Below, piece after piece: positions 39,217 through 50,556 of a stretch of DNA of 64,000 nucleotides; the first letter of the stretch is position 1; every line of letters starts with the position of its first letter. The position numbers were made by a program, and so were the translations under genes. The stretch spans positions 1 through 64,000 of the forward strand of contig NW_026570280.1 of NCBI RefSeq assembly GCF_019649055.1. The letters are read 5' to 3'. This stretch comes from Paramacrobiotus metropolitanus (Eukaryota; Tardigrada; Eutardigrada; Parachela; Macrobiotidae). Below the pieces are notes generated by a model. It was not told the DNA's origin. It worked only from the letters and a program-made list of their open reading frames with translations, and searched no databases.

Positions 39217-39893
39217 GGCCCGGTCACCGGCTCCCGGCTCCAAAAAATTTAATTTTTTGCTGGAAGACAGAGTAACCCTTGTGCAAACTTAAAAAAATAT
39301 TTTCATCGGCCATGGTGAAGTGGACAGCTAAACTTAATTGCAGTGCGTTAATACATTCAGCACTATGTATTGGGAATAGCGTAACAGTGTAGCTTACAAA
39401 TGTCAGAGATTTGCAACAGATACGTGTTATCAGTAGTCCGACCCTTTCTAATTCTTCTAAAATTACTGGTGTTAATAACTGAGAAAAATTTAATAAAAAT
39501 AGTGAAACTAGTGGGTAGTGACAACGCGTGTGTGCCAACACATATGTATGATACTCTATCGTGGGGTGTATTCCCATTTCCCAATACAAACTAGTACTTA
39601 TTGTACTATATGATTCTTCTCGGTGATTTGCTTAACTGTAATTCTTAGAAGAATCCAAAAGTCTGACTACTGATTACACGTATTGGTCAAAAACCTCGGA
39701 CATTATACTGTACAATATTAAGGTATTCCCAATACGTAGTGCTGTTATGTATTAACGAACTGGAATTAAGTTTAGCCACGCCCACTTAAACCATGGCCGA
39801 TGAAAATATTTTTTTAAAGCATACCCAAGGGTTACTCTGTCTTCCTCCAAGAAATGAAATTTTTCGGAGCCGGTGACCGGACCTTGGTCAGTC
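39217..39893. mobile_element. 677-bp foldback element in the Kelch gene
   Basis: Arms of about 130 bp: 39217-39345 and 39765-39893 are reverse complements with some divergence, starting CCA(G/A)GG(C/T)CCGGTCACCGG from the outside and sharing GACAGAGTAACCCTTG and TTCATCGGCCATGGT. No convincing target duplication. It lies between two Kelch fragments, so it either interrupts the exon or fills an intron. Confidence 0.75.
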
Positions 39894-40146
39894 TGATTGG
39901 CATTGTTGAAAACTGACTTTGTAGCACCGAAAAATCCTCACATTTTGTGATCCATCGATCTGCACTGGGATCATATGCTTCAACATAAGAAAGACAGTCA
40001 CCATCATCGAACCTCCGTTCCCCCTGAAATTGATCTTCAAGAAAGACCAGCAACAGCTTGGATATCAACCGGTGTAGATTACTAGCGTAGAGAAGTGGCT
40101 CGTCTAGTCCAAAACGTGTTGAACGCGTTACGCATGGGAATCTCAT
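39894..40146 (-). pseudogene. Kelch gene, upstream fragment
   Basis: Contains FDDGDCLSYVEAYDPSADRWI, the end of a Kelch blade, followed by QSQFSTMPIRLT where the foldback element starts. The upstream part (LLVFLEDQFQGERR) is less certain. No BTB or BACK domain is seen in the 600 bases upstream, so further exons are missing or unrecognised. Confidence 0.6.
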
Positions 40147-40790
40147 CTTCGTTAGTCTTTAGCTTTAGAGTTTTACATTCGTTTTTTTAATGGTCAGGCA
40201 TCCGAGTGCATCTGATTTCTAAAATCTTTGGGAGCTGGAGTAAAAATTCGGCAAAATCTTTATAACAACGGACAGATAATATTATTACAGATAATACAGA
40301 GATAAGAATATTATCTGCAGGTTACAGATAATATTATGGAATTATTTCATAGCATTTCGACATATACTGTAGTAATAATTTTTTCTTCGATCAAACGGCG
40401 TATATAAAATTAATGGTCTTCGCTAAAACAGCTGAATGCGCTTATTTGAAATCAGATTGTACCAAGGTGATAGGTCAGTCCAGATGCTACGTTGCCATAT
40501 GGTATGCTTAATTACTTCGGGTAGTCTCGTTACCGACAGCTGATGCCAGCGCTGGCGATATGCAGCCGCCGCGCGTTGTTTACGCTAACTTGTAAATCAA
40601 TGTCACTCTACCTTTATTTGCAAGTCGTTTTCCTGGTTTTCCTGGATAAATTCTGGCTTGGATCTTGGTAACAAATGGCTAGCTGTCCTGCCACAAATAG
40701 TTTTCTTTGTATACGAAGTGCACACTGACCTGTAAGAAGGGTGTTGAAAGCATTTTTCTGGCATGCAGTTGCAATCGTTAGTAAACAGAC
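40147..40790. other. No gene recognised
   Basis: Holds an AT-rich cluster of CAGATAATATTAT repeats and palindromes at about 40,272-40,340. Otherwise nothing supported. Confidence 0.4.
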
Positions 40791-40796
40791 AGCAAA

Positions 40797-41599
40797 GTGC
40801 CAAAGTCAATATATTCAAGAATAGCGAACATCGTAGGACAATACAATGGCTGTATCGGCATACGTCGAGCGGAAGAATTAGCATTCCCTGCCTTCTTGGC
40901 ATCGATTCACTCCGCATCCGATATAATGTCGAAGCTGCTTCCTGATTACCCCTCCGTCAACGTTTCTGAAGCTCTAGAGGTGTGGAAAGGCAACACGGGT
41001 CTCACTGATCTTCCAGAATCCAGTTTTCGAAAGACACAACGGACCCGGGATTTACCGCTCTGAAAACGCATCGCTGTCTACGCTTCTGGGTGTTTTTCGT
41101 GATGGTGATGTAAACAGGGCTCGACTCCTGGCTCAATCAACGCCAGAACCCGGCGGAAAAACTGGAACCCCGAGGAACATCCCACACGTCGGAGCGTCGC
41201 CCCGATGGGTGCACCACGTTCGCATGGAAACGCGGCATGTGTTTAGCATGGGACGTGACCCGTGTGGACACCTTAGCTAAATCCCATTTAAAGTCCACGT
41301 CGGTAACCGCGGGATCGGCAGCCGAGCAGGCGGAAAATAAGAAACGCCAGCTGTACTCGTACCTGGAAGGACGATATGACTTCGCAGCATTAGCCTTTGA
41401 AACACACGGACCATGGTGCAAGTCATCCATCAGCATAGTAAAAGAAATCGGTAAGCGGCTCGCACAACAAACGGGTGAACCTCGCTTTCACGAGTTTCTT
41501 CGTCAACGCTTGTCCTTGGAAATCCAACGGGGCAACGCCGCTTCCGTACTCAGTACCATGGAAGGAGCGGCAGCGTTAAATGAACTGTTTTTGTTGTGA
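40797..41599 (+). pseudogene. C-terminal remnant of a non-LTR retrotransposon polyprotein, copy 2
   Basis: Segments in order: IRRAEELAFPAFLASIHSAS, an ALEVWKG segment, then after a stop and frame change RRPDGCTTFAWKRGMCLAWD, DTLAKSHL, AGSAAEQAE, FAALAFETHGPWC, IVKEIGKRLAQQTGEPRFHE and RLSLEIQRGNAAS, ending at 41599. It is the same family as 11,262-11,825 (minus strand), extends further upstream, and lacks the GLSC..RH segment found there. Not functional. Confidence 0.75.
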
Positions 41600-42020
41600 T
41601 AAGTTGTATTTGATTCTCAATTGTATCCGTGTTTTGTGAAATAACCCAAGTCAAAAAGTAGTACCGGTTTCGACACTGTTTCAAAGACCTAATTGGTACT
41701 TAGAACTTCCAGTTTGCACCTCGTGTAGTTACTAAATTGGCAGTGTTTTCCGTACCGCTTTGCGTACTTGTTCGGGTTTTTTAACGAACAAACGGAGGAA
41801 CAATACTAGATGTTGTTTGAAACTTTTCGGTACGTTCGCGCAGCGCCGCATCGAACATCCTTAACCAGTAAAGCATGGAAATAGAAACAATGAAAAACAG
41901 AATAATAATAACATCAGCGAAATATCAAGGGGTAACAGAAAATACAGATACATCCATATACAAATAATACAGTAAATGGCAGAAACAAAATGCAAAACAA
42001 TCGAAAAAATTTATTTCTAT
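41600..42020. other. No gene recognised
   Basis: Probably the 3' flank of the retroelement remnant. No repeat end or gene was assigned. Confidence 0.35.
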
Positions 42021-42130
42021 CGACCGACCACTCCGCGCCGTTCACCTGAAGATGTGTTACTCCTCCGTCATGATGACTCCCTGCCCTCGGGGTCCAGATG
42101 CGCCAGATACGCTGCAGAATGCAGATGCAC
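42021..42130 (-). pseudogene. Partial duplicate of an XPO1 exon
   Basis: About 100 bases resemble 44,090-44,180 (the exon encoding [10 protein letters not shown]), sharing GACCACTCCGCGCCGTTCAC. Frame is lost upstream of that. It lies downstream of the last XPO1 exon and is a scrap of exon duplication. Confidence 0.6.
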
Positions 42131-42489
42131 TTTAATTTACAAGAATATTCAGTGTGTGATCATTTAAAATTCTAAACAAAATCTCCGAAATAATGCTACG
42201 AACTGAAGATGTAAGGGAACAATATTAATTCTTATACAAATTAATAAATAATAAAATATTTATCTTAACAGAAGTTCAACCAGCACGCGTAAATATTCGG
42301 AAATTTTATAAATTAATTTTAATAAATTACATAAACAAAAACTTAAATGAAATATAAGATAAATCAATTAATTAACACCGAAATTCCAAAAAAATGTTGA
42401 CTAATTTTCAGTTAATTCTAATTAATCTGTAATAAATTGATAATTAATTTCCAATTAATCTTCAATAAATGGCAGCTTAAACGGACAGG

Positions 42490-45400
42490 GAATGAGTGAG
42501 AAGAGGGCGGTACCTGGTGACATATACGTTGCTGCGGGAAGTGCAGGCGCGGTAGTTGGTGCGTAATAAGAAGGCGCACTGCTTGAGGCACTCAACGTCC
42601 TTCAACGTCTCGGCGTTGGCCTTGACCCGCTTCACGGCCTCGTCCCAGATGGCGTTCGGCATGGACATGAGCCGCTCGATCAGCGAGGCCTGCTGGCTGT
42701 CGTGCACTTCCGAGGAGATCAGGTAGCCCATAGCTTCGTAAAACGTTTGCACTTTGCACCTGAACGCAGTACAAAAAAACCGCCAATTATTCACTGAGTC
42801 GTCTGAATGCCATTGACTACTGATGTGAAATTATTTTCGCCTCTCAAAGAATTCGTGTGAACCTTGAAACATTTCTATTGGTTAATTCCTATTTTTTCCA
42901 ATCCTTGAGAAAATAATTCAACATTCTACCGATTAATTTTTTATTTCTTTCCAAATTATTTGAAAAACTATTACTTGAGAATGTAAATAAATTTACGGAT
43001 TTATTCTTTATAAAAATTGTTTGTGAACCATTTTACGAATTATCTGTACGTCTATTGAATTACGAGGCAAGCGACAACTCTTTCCCATCGCTTGAGTAAA
43101 TTTTATCACTTTCCCTGCTGCATCTTACCCGTGTGCAGGCGCTCACGTGATACTTGATTTTAGCCGTCACGTCGGTTTGCAGCTATAGTTGATTGTGCAA
43201 ACTGATAAAGAATATAGAGAAGAGCACGGCAGGCGAGATTTTATCGCCGGCTCAGTAAGCGGTGATTACAATGGATACGATATCAGTATCACGTGAGCGC
43301 CTGCACACGGGTAAGATGCAGCAGGGAAAGTGATAAAATTTACTAAAGCGATGGGAAAGAGTTGTCGCTTGCCTCGTACATATTTCAAATGGCTTATTTG
43401 ATGGGAAATAATTTTAATTTTTTCAGAAATTGTTATGGAATTATTTTAACATTAATGACAAATTTTTTTCGAATATTTTTCGACTGGTAACTAAGCTGAG
43501 TGGCATGCCTGTTGGTGGCCAAGATCACAGATGGCTGAGCGGAGATTGAGGAGGATCTCGTCGATGAAGGGCATGGACTCGTCCACCTGCACCGTCACGC
43601 AGTGCCGCCGGCATTTCTGCGCGATATTGATGAACGTGTCACAGGCCATGCCCAGCACGCTGTCGTGCGTATCTAATCAACACACAACAACGATCCAGTC
43701 GTCTCCATCAAAAGATACGCAGGCTGATTCCTCACTGTGCATAATCTTGAAGATGTTTTTGATGTCGGTGTTCAAAAACGTCCAGTGGGCGCGCAGGAAA
43801 CGCGTATACTGGCCGACAATGTTCATGATGTTGGAGGCGATGACGGCCTTGTTGTTCACCGCTTCTGCTCGCACAGCCCCAACAGCTTCTAAACATCAAC
43901 ACGATATATTTATTTGCTAATTAATTGTCATTTATTGCAGAATTTATTTGCATTTAATTGTATCAGCATAATTTGTGGGAATTGTGTGCTAACCTTGATG
44001 ACTGTGACGAGGAAGCGCATCTCGTCCTCCTCGTGCTTGGCCCTTATGATGGAGGCGATGCCCAGCACAGCGTGTTCAGGTTCTTCCGCGACCACTCCGC
44101 GCCGTTCACCTGCAGATGCAGCTTCTTAGTCATGATCCCCTCCGTGTCCATTGGATCCAGATGCGTCAGGTATACTGCACAATCAAACCAGAATTTACAG
44201 CGCTTCAATTTTAATTTAACGACCCATAAAAATTCAGCTATAAAATTTAAATCCAATTAAATATCCATAACAACGTTATTGACGGGAATTCACTGTAGAG
44301 TTATTTGTCTACAATTATATCAAAATATTCTGTCATATGAGCATTATAACGCCGTTAAAAGATACATCACCCTGATGATCACAGTACATCAATACTGAAA
44401 ACTTTTTTTCAAAAAATACGAAAATTAATTCCCACAAAAGAATATCATTTCTATCTTGCTAATAACTGGAAATTAATTCATGAACAACTTCTTCCGTATC
44501 CATTAATTTTAACAATAATTATCACGGCATTACCAGGCAAAATACACAAAACGGCAAAATACACAAATAAAAATAATAATTCAATTCAGCTAAAAAAATA
44601 AAATAAAAATGTACAACAAAGTAAATGAGATCAAAATTAAATGGAAAAATTGTTGCTGTACGTACCGAGCGTCTCGCGCAAAAATTTGTACATATTTATG
44701 GAGTCAATGTTCTTCATGAACTCCCGCACCACCTCACCCTGCTCGTTCTCCACCACCAGGACCTCCTCCGGCTTGGCCATCCGCGCGATCATAATGCCTC
44801 TGACGTCCGCGAGCACCCCGTCGTAGAATTTACGCTGCGTGAGCTGCGCTTGAAATTCCAATCCGTCGCTCTTCATCAACGAGGGCGGGAAGAAGATGGT
44901 GCCGTGGGAGGTGGAGTAAGCGTTGAAGGGATGCTCCAGGTACAGCTCGGAGGCCAGGGTGTTCCAGAATTCCAGGCAGATCTTGAAGATCTGAATCTCC
45001 TCCACCGGCGAGATGAGCAGCACGTAGCGCAGCGTCTCCAGCAGCTGTGGATGCAGCTCGGCGTCTTCTCGATCAGCTGGCCGTGCTCCTTGGTGCAGGT
45101 GGTCAGGAAGAGCGCCAGATTTTGGATGAACTTCTACTCGCCGTCCGTTCCTCTGTCGTACGCGGCGCGGATGCCCGTTTCCAGAGAAAAAATCTGCAGA
45201 ACTCCCAGTAAATTAATGCCACCAATAATTCACCAGCAAAGCAAAGAAAATAAATTAAAACTGTCTCAAATTCAAAAAAATTCACCAGCAAGTAATAAAC
45301 AAAAATTCGTTCTCAGGAAGTGCAGGCTTTGTACCACAATTCTTTGTTTGCACTAGCAAAACTATTAAAATCCATGAGATTATTAATAACAATAATAAAT

Positions 45401-45813
45401 GTCAAAATATGAAAAAGCGCTAGAATAAGAGATGAAAACTAGTGAAGTATTGTACAGCATAAAAAAATCTTCTGACGGTAACTTCATCGTGCCCGTGCAC
45501 TACGAAATCAAGGACATACACTACGGATCCATAATAACGTTACTGGCAGCGCCTTCCACCGGCCTTGAAGACATTCTCGAGGATCTGCAGAGCAAAATAC
45601 TTGGTGCCAGGGCTCTGCGAGTACTCCAGTACAGCGTGGATTGACGTCAACGCGTCGGAATGCTGCTTCAGCTCCGTCAGCGCCTCCGACTGTTCATACT
45701 TGGCGCCTCGAAACATGACGTCCACCACCTTGTCAAACAGCGCAACGTCTAGGCGCTCGGAAAAGTTGTATAGCTTGCTGGCCTCCAAAGAAAAGTCGAG
45801 GCTGAAGCAGCCA
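42490..45813 (-). pseudogene. XPO1: Exportin-1 (CRM1), damaged intron-bearing copy
   Basis: Exon-like blocks read leftwards. 45795-45545: KLYNFSERLDVALFDKVVDV to KYFALQILENVF, the importin-beta N-terminal region. 45195-44645: IRAAYDRG, FIQNLALFLTTCTKEHGQLI, EVLVVENEQGEVVREFMKN. 44180-43985: [20 protein letters not shown]. 43890-43505: VIASNIMNIVGQYTRFLRAH and GMACDTFINIAQKCRRH, with a 63-base GT..AG intron. 42765-42490: VQTFYEAMGYLISS. Exportin-1 carries leucine-rich export-signal cargo out of the nucleus with Ran-GTP. Damage: residues corresponding to about 60-300 of the family are missing, a TAG stands before KFIQNLALF, and four one-base losses break the frame, each in a run of one base. 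Real introns mean it is not a processed copy. Some breaks may be assembly errors. Confidence 0.8.
43061..43378. mobile_element. 318-bp MITE with about 90-bp inverted repeats and TA ends
   Basis: The left arm starting CGAGGCAAGCGACAACTC (from 43063) matches the reverse complement of the right arm ending at 43376 with one mismatch over about 90 bp. TA stands on both outer sides, as for Tc1/mariner-type insertion. It lies in an intron of the XPO1 copy. No ORF. Confidence 0.85.
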
Positions 45814-47180
45814 TCTCAAGCTGGCCGTTGCTCACCCTTGCTGAAGTCCTCTTCAGTATTACCCGTAGAAAACACGAAATCTACAACCACGACCTCAAAC
45901 TGACGGTTACTGACCAGTTTTTAAATGAAGTTGTTAATAACCACACTCGTAATTCACGAAAAGTGAAGGCGATTTCTAGTTTTCCACGCCATATTTGCAA
46001 AATATAACTCAGATTATTAAGCTCAGAAGAGTGAGACGACGTTGTAAATTTTTATGCCGTTGGAAACAGAATGTTGTGAAGACGCAGCGCACGAGATGCT
46101 CCTTCGCGTGAGTTAGGTGCGCATATGCGGTATCCTGTACAGATGGCGCTGCGCACTATTCGCTTTTCTGACGTGCTGCCCAGTATGGAAAATACTTACG
46201 TTAACAATAAGTAATTTAATTCAAACACTTTTTCCTATGTATCTGTACTTCCGTAATTGTACAGTAATTTTTTCTACAAGCACTTAGTTTACAAAACTCT
46301 AAGCAGAGAAAATGAGAATTTATTTTTTCCAGTCAATGAATTACTGAATATATTGTATTAAATTATCCAGCGGTGGCCTGTACCTGTTGTTCAATATTGC
46401 TTCGTTTATCGTTTAATAATTAGTAATTAAGTTCGCTTTAATCGAAACGAAGATATTTATATTTATTTCTAGGTAAAATAGGTAGTGTTTTTGGGATGGC
46501 TGGCATCCGACGATAAAACTGGCGCATAATTACGGTCGATTTTCTGAAATCAATTGCAAATGGCAACAAACTTCCTCTGAGTAAGACACTTTCTATTTTT
46601 TTCTCAACAAACTTTCTCTCTTCCTCGTCTCTTTCTTTACTTTACTTCAGTGCTATTCGGCAACGATTAGCTGGAAACCGTAACAGTAGCTCGACGCCGT
46701 GCATTGTTTAAGGCAATTTTTTAATGCATCGTTGCATGGATACAAGAAGTGCATGGAAGACTTAGAGCGCCCGATAAGGTGAAGCGTTCAATATTTTAAA
46801 AGATATTCTTTTACAATTTTTTAACACGTATTCTGTACAGTTGAGCACAGGCTAACTATCTGTCATCTGAAAAACTCATTTCCAAGGATACTAGCAACTT
46901 CCGGTTGGAACTTGGAACTGGCTGAGACCTTTGGTCCAATCAGGTACGATTATTACCATTCGGAAAAAAATGACACCCAATTCGAACTCGTATGGAGCTT
47001 TTGTGTGTACTTTGCAAGTACGAGTACGACATTTTGACATTTTGACTTTACTTATAAGTAAAGTAATACATTACAACGGCTTTCTCACCAAGATATGGGT
47101 CACCGTCTCACTGCAAGTCTGATAACAAATTTTACAAACGAATCAGCAAGACGCCTGTAGATACCGGGAAGATAACACAC
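45814..47180. other. No gene recognised
   Basis: Upstream of the XPO1 N-terminal block; its promoter may be here but no motif was assigned. No repeat end was identified. Confidence 0.4.
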
Positions 47181-47278
47181 GAAACCTAAGAACTTAAGAA
47201 ACCTAAGATAATATTAGAAAACAAAGAACCTAAGAAACCTAAGAAACCTAAGGAAACCTAAGAAAACATAAGAAACCG
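47181..47278. repeat. Minisatellite of AAACCTAAG units (third composite locus, module 1)
   Basis: About ten units of AAACCTAAGA and variants, the reverse complement of the TTTCTTAGG units at 13.2 and 18.25 kb. A short further patch (GAAACCTAAGAAAACCTAAG) lies at about 47,911-47,930. Confidence 0.75.
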
Positions 47279-47424
47279 GTGTAATTATAATAGTTAACAG
47301 ACTAGAACATACTCGTTAACTTAATACGGCGTAATAAATGGCAAAAAGTTGCATTTCAGTTATAACTGTCACAGTATTGCTTCCTTTATATGAAACCAAC
47401 GTGATTCCTGTTTTCGCCTAAATA

Positions 47425-48065
47425 TCCATAATGTTCGTTGAACTGGTCAGCAAATTGTCAGTCGTCAAGTTTTCGCCTTTTACAAGTTGTCGGTCAGCGA
47501 AATGTCGGTAATCGACAAGTCGCTGACCGACATTTCGCTGACCGGCAAGTAAGCTGTCGTTCAGCAAATTAGTTTCAGCAAGATGTCGGAAAGCCAGTTT
47601 GTCGAAAGGCGAACTGTCGGTCCGCGATTTGTCGGTCAGCAAGTTGTGGTAGTCAGAAACATGTCGGTCATCAAATTGTCGGTCAGCGAAATGAAGGTAA
47701 TAGAGTTGTCGTGCTACCATGACGGAGACCAATGACGGATCGGCGACATTAAGGGAGATTGTGTTGTACTTCTACACGTAATAACTAGCAGTTATTTGTT
47801 TCCGTTTTACGTGTAAAGCTGTCGCTATCAGCTGAGGGCTCACCGATATTCCGTGGACTAAAATTTCGTCGACCGACGCAATGTCGACCGCACTAGGTCG
47901 ACCGTAACGAGAAACCTAAGAAAACCTAAGAAATCAAAGAAAACTACGGAGAATGAGATGGTTTAAGTAATCGCAAGTTGGACACCGTGACGGGTCGCCA
48001 TCGTGTCTGTTCGACGAATTGACGGTCGACGAATTTTCGTCGACAAAATGGCGGGTCACTACCGC
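47425..48065. repeat. Degenerate 15-17 bp repeat, consensus near CAGCGAAATGTCGGT (module 2)
   Basis: Roughly seventeen varied units between 47425 and 47715 contain GTCGGTCAGCGAAATG and the complementary form CGACATTTCGCTGAC. A second cluster based on TCGTCGAC/CGACGAA lies at 47,820-48,065 around the AAACCTAAG patch. It is the same architecture as at 13.2-13.7 and 18.25-18.57 kb. ORFs through it are artefacts of the repeat. Confidence 0.7.
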
Positions 48066-48990
48066 AGCCATATCGTCTGACCAGCAGAAGTTGATTTTGC
48101 GTTCCGTGCCACAATGATCACTGGAAGAAAACAGCTTGTCATTTTAAAGGCAATCCGGGACCGGCATCTTGTAGCGTAATGTGCGAGGTAAGTTTTATTC
48201 TGTCAAAACGTAACTAGAGTTAGAAATATGTGCTTCGTAGAAATATGTGCATTTAAAATTGTTGCTGAAGAGCTCAAATGGTGCATGGATCAGCGGTCAC
48301 TTCCCTGAACATCTTTGTTTCGCAGGATCTATTATATAGCTTCTTTCTGGTACAGTAAAATGTACAAAATAAAGAAATTGTGCAGATTGTGCATCCGGAA
48401 ACTAGGAAACATCAATAAAAAAACGATGCAAAACAAATCATTATTACGTATGTCAACGCGCATTATACAGATATTTGGCGGCTTTTCGGTGAGTTCACTT
48501 TGAACGTTACCCATCCATTTTTGAGCTCGTTCAGTGCCTAACGCCGGCTACTAAATTAAATGAAACTTTTTTCATAAATAAAATTCTACGGATTCTTTAT
48601 CAAATTTTAAAATAATTCTGGCACGGAAGTTACGAAACACAGGCTTTTGTAAATGTTTGTACGTGTAGGAATACGAGTAGCTCTCAACCTTTTAGGGTTG
48701 CTCTCGTGCGCGCGGCTAGGCGGCGGAAATCCGGCAGAAAACAACTGGACTAACAAGAGCAAATAAGTTTCCAAGAAAACCAATCTCTCGGCAGTTATTT
48801 TTGATAAATAAGAAAACACGTTTCAGCAATCAAAGTTTAGAAAATTGTCTTTTTCCCTTGACACCAAGTTATTATTTTTGCTGACGAGACATTTACCAGT
48901 CTGTGAAAAATGAACTATTCTCGACACTGTAATGTCACTTTCATTTCAATTATTTTTAAGAAACCAGACAGCGTTATCAAAGAGCGTTAT
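48066..48990. other. No gene recognised
   Basis: AT-rich. No convincing ORF, repeat end or RNA gene. Confidence 0.4.
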
Positions 48991-48995
48991 CAGCG

Positions 48996-49160
48996 TTTAT
49001 CAAAGAACTGGGGAAGAGACTTCAGCAGCAAACTGGCGAAGCACGCTCGCATGAATTTTTAAGACAGCGCTTGTCGATAGAGATTCAGCGGGGTAACGCG
49101 GCGTCAGTGCTTGGCACGATGGAAGGGCTGGATAAATTAAATGAGATTTTCTTGTTGTAG
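48996..49160 (+). pseudogene. Non-LTR retrotransposon C-terminal scrap, copy 3
   Basis: Encodes IKELGKRLQQQTGEARSHEF and QRLSIEIQRGNAASVLGTME, ending in TAG at 49158-49160. It is the last 55 codons of the family seen at 41.6 and 11.3 kb, and is 5'-truncated as is usual for non-LTR elements. Confidence 0.75.
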
Positions 49161-50129
49161 TTTGCATGTTTCTTTCTTTACTTTGCCCCCAAGTATGATT
49201 TGACCAATAAAAGTACAGCAGACAGCGTTTGTAGATTTTCGATTATCGATGAATGGCGATGCTTTTATGGAGATGGGAAAAACAGCGCAAAAATAAAACA
49301 GAAATAGCCCAATCTAATAATAATTCGATACGGAGAAACGCCTGAAGAGCAAAAGAAAAACACAGCGAATCGTTTCCGGCCGCATTTCGAAGTCCCGTCG
49401 TTTCTACCTAGGATTTTTTGGTTTTGACGACAAACGTAAAAAAAATGCAACAGTTCATTAAACCAAACACAATTCTTTACGTATTTCCCATTCGGAACAC
49501 GTGCAACCGATTCCATTTTCTTACGCAGCCACCGATCTACACTTTTATGCAAAAATGAGGGTGCTAGCGCAGCGCCAAAACATTTGATAGCGCTCTACAG
49601 ATATAAAGCTCAGTATCGGGTATTTCCGCGTATAAATGCCATGGACACCAGTTGATTTTTGATAACAGATAATTTTCGTACAAGACGTGAAATGGGCGCT
49701 TTTCAAAAAGCAGCAGGTAACGGTACACTTATTGCGATATTATTATTTTAAAAATTAACCTGCAAAATTGTTATTTAAAAATTAATCTTTACTTAAAAAT
49801 TTATTAAGATTGGACGTAAACAAGAGTAGTACCGTAAAATCACGTTGCAATAATGAGATACTAATAAAATTTGAATAAATGAAAAATAACAGAATATAAT
49901 GAATCAGATGACGAAACGGCCGGCCTTCGAAATAAAATGGTGTCTGCAAGAAATTAAGGGAAGTGACCCGGCAAATGCTACCAAAAAAAACTGTCTGACC
50001 GGCCGCAACGCGGACGCAAACAGTCTGCCTGCTCGGAAAACGCATTGCCTCCTGAATAATAATCACTTGGACAGATGGACACATCCGGATCCATGCGATA
50101 ATTCACTGTGGATTCGGACGATTAACGTA
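49161..50129. other. No gene recognised
   Basis: Only isolated ORFs, without known relatives or intron signals. No repeat ends assigned. Confidence 0.4.
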
Positions 50130-50285
50130 GGGTAGTGGCTCAGTTTGAGCGCGATAAATGGAGTTTCTCATGAGAACCCGATGGCCGTTAGGCCATAATC
50201 TATGAACTACGCAAAGTTAGATTTTCCATATTTTTTTAATTTTTCCGGTATACTCGCATCATGGCACTAGAATTTTGAATGATTA
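50130..50285. repeat. Duplicate of the region next to the Ly6-like gene (matches 55,353-55,507)
   Basis: Shares AGTGGC, GGCCGTT(A/G)G(G/C)CC, TTTTTCC(A/G)GTATACTCG and TTGAATGATTA in the same order and spacing as 55,353-55,507, diverged. With the Ly6 fragment that follows, it shows that a segment containing the gene and its 3' flank was duplicated. Confidence 0.65.
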
Positions 50286-50429
50286 GGCGTCTTTTTTTCG
50301 GTGATTTCGTAAAGGAGTCCCATAGAAACTCCTAAAATTTCAAATAAGACTGCAATTTTCACCGGATAATACAGCGATAAAATATACTTGGTTACTTAAA
50401 AAAATTTATATTATGATCTTGCATTTGGT

Positions 50430-50556
50430 TGGCGGTGACGCAGCAGATGACCGCATCCGAGAAGTGAGGATAACTGCTCCCCGGTACCCAGGCTTCCTAC
50501 GCTAAATGATCGCGCCCATACTGACGCACGACGTTGTAACCTGTATCACAGTCCCC
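50430..50556 (-). pseudogene. Ly6/uPAR-like pseudogene, second copy
   Basis: Reads DCDTGYNVVRQYGRDHLA-stop-EAWVPGSSY in one frame, against the CEHDAGYNVVRQCGRGPLAY segment of the 55.6-kb gene. It has lost a Cys and gained a stop. It lies in the same position relative to the duplicated flank at 50,130-50,285. Confidence 0.65.

Noticed and set aside
44625-45356. 243-residue plus-strand ORF
   Set aside because: It is the shadow of the XPO1 exon on the opposite strand.
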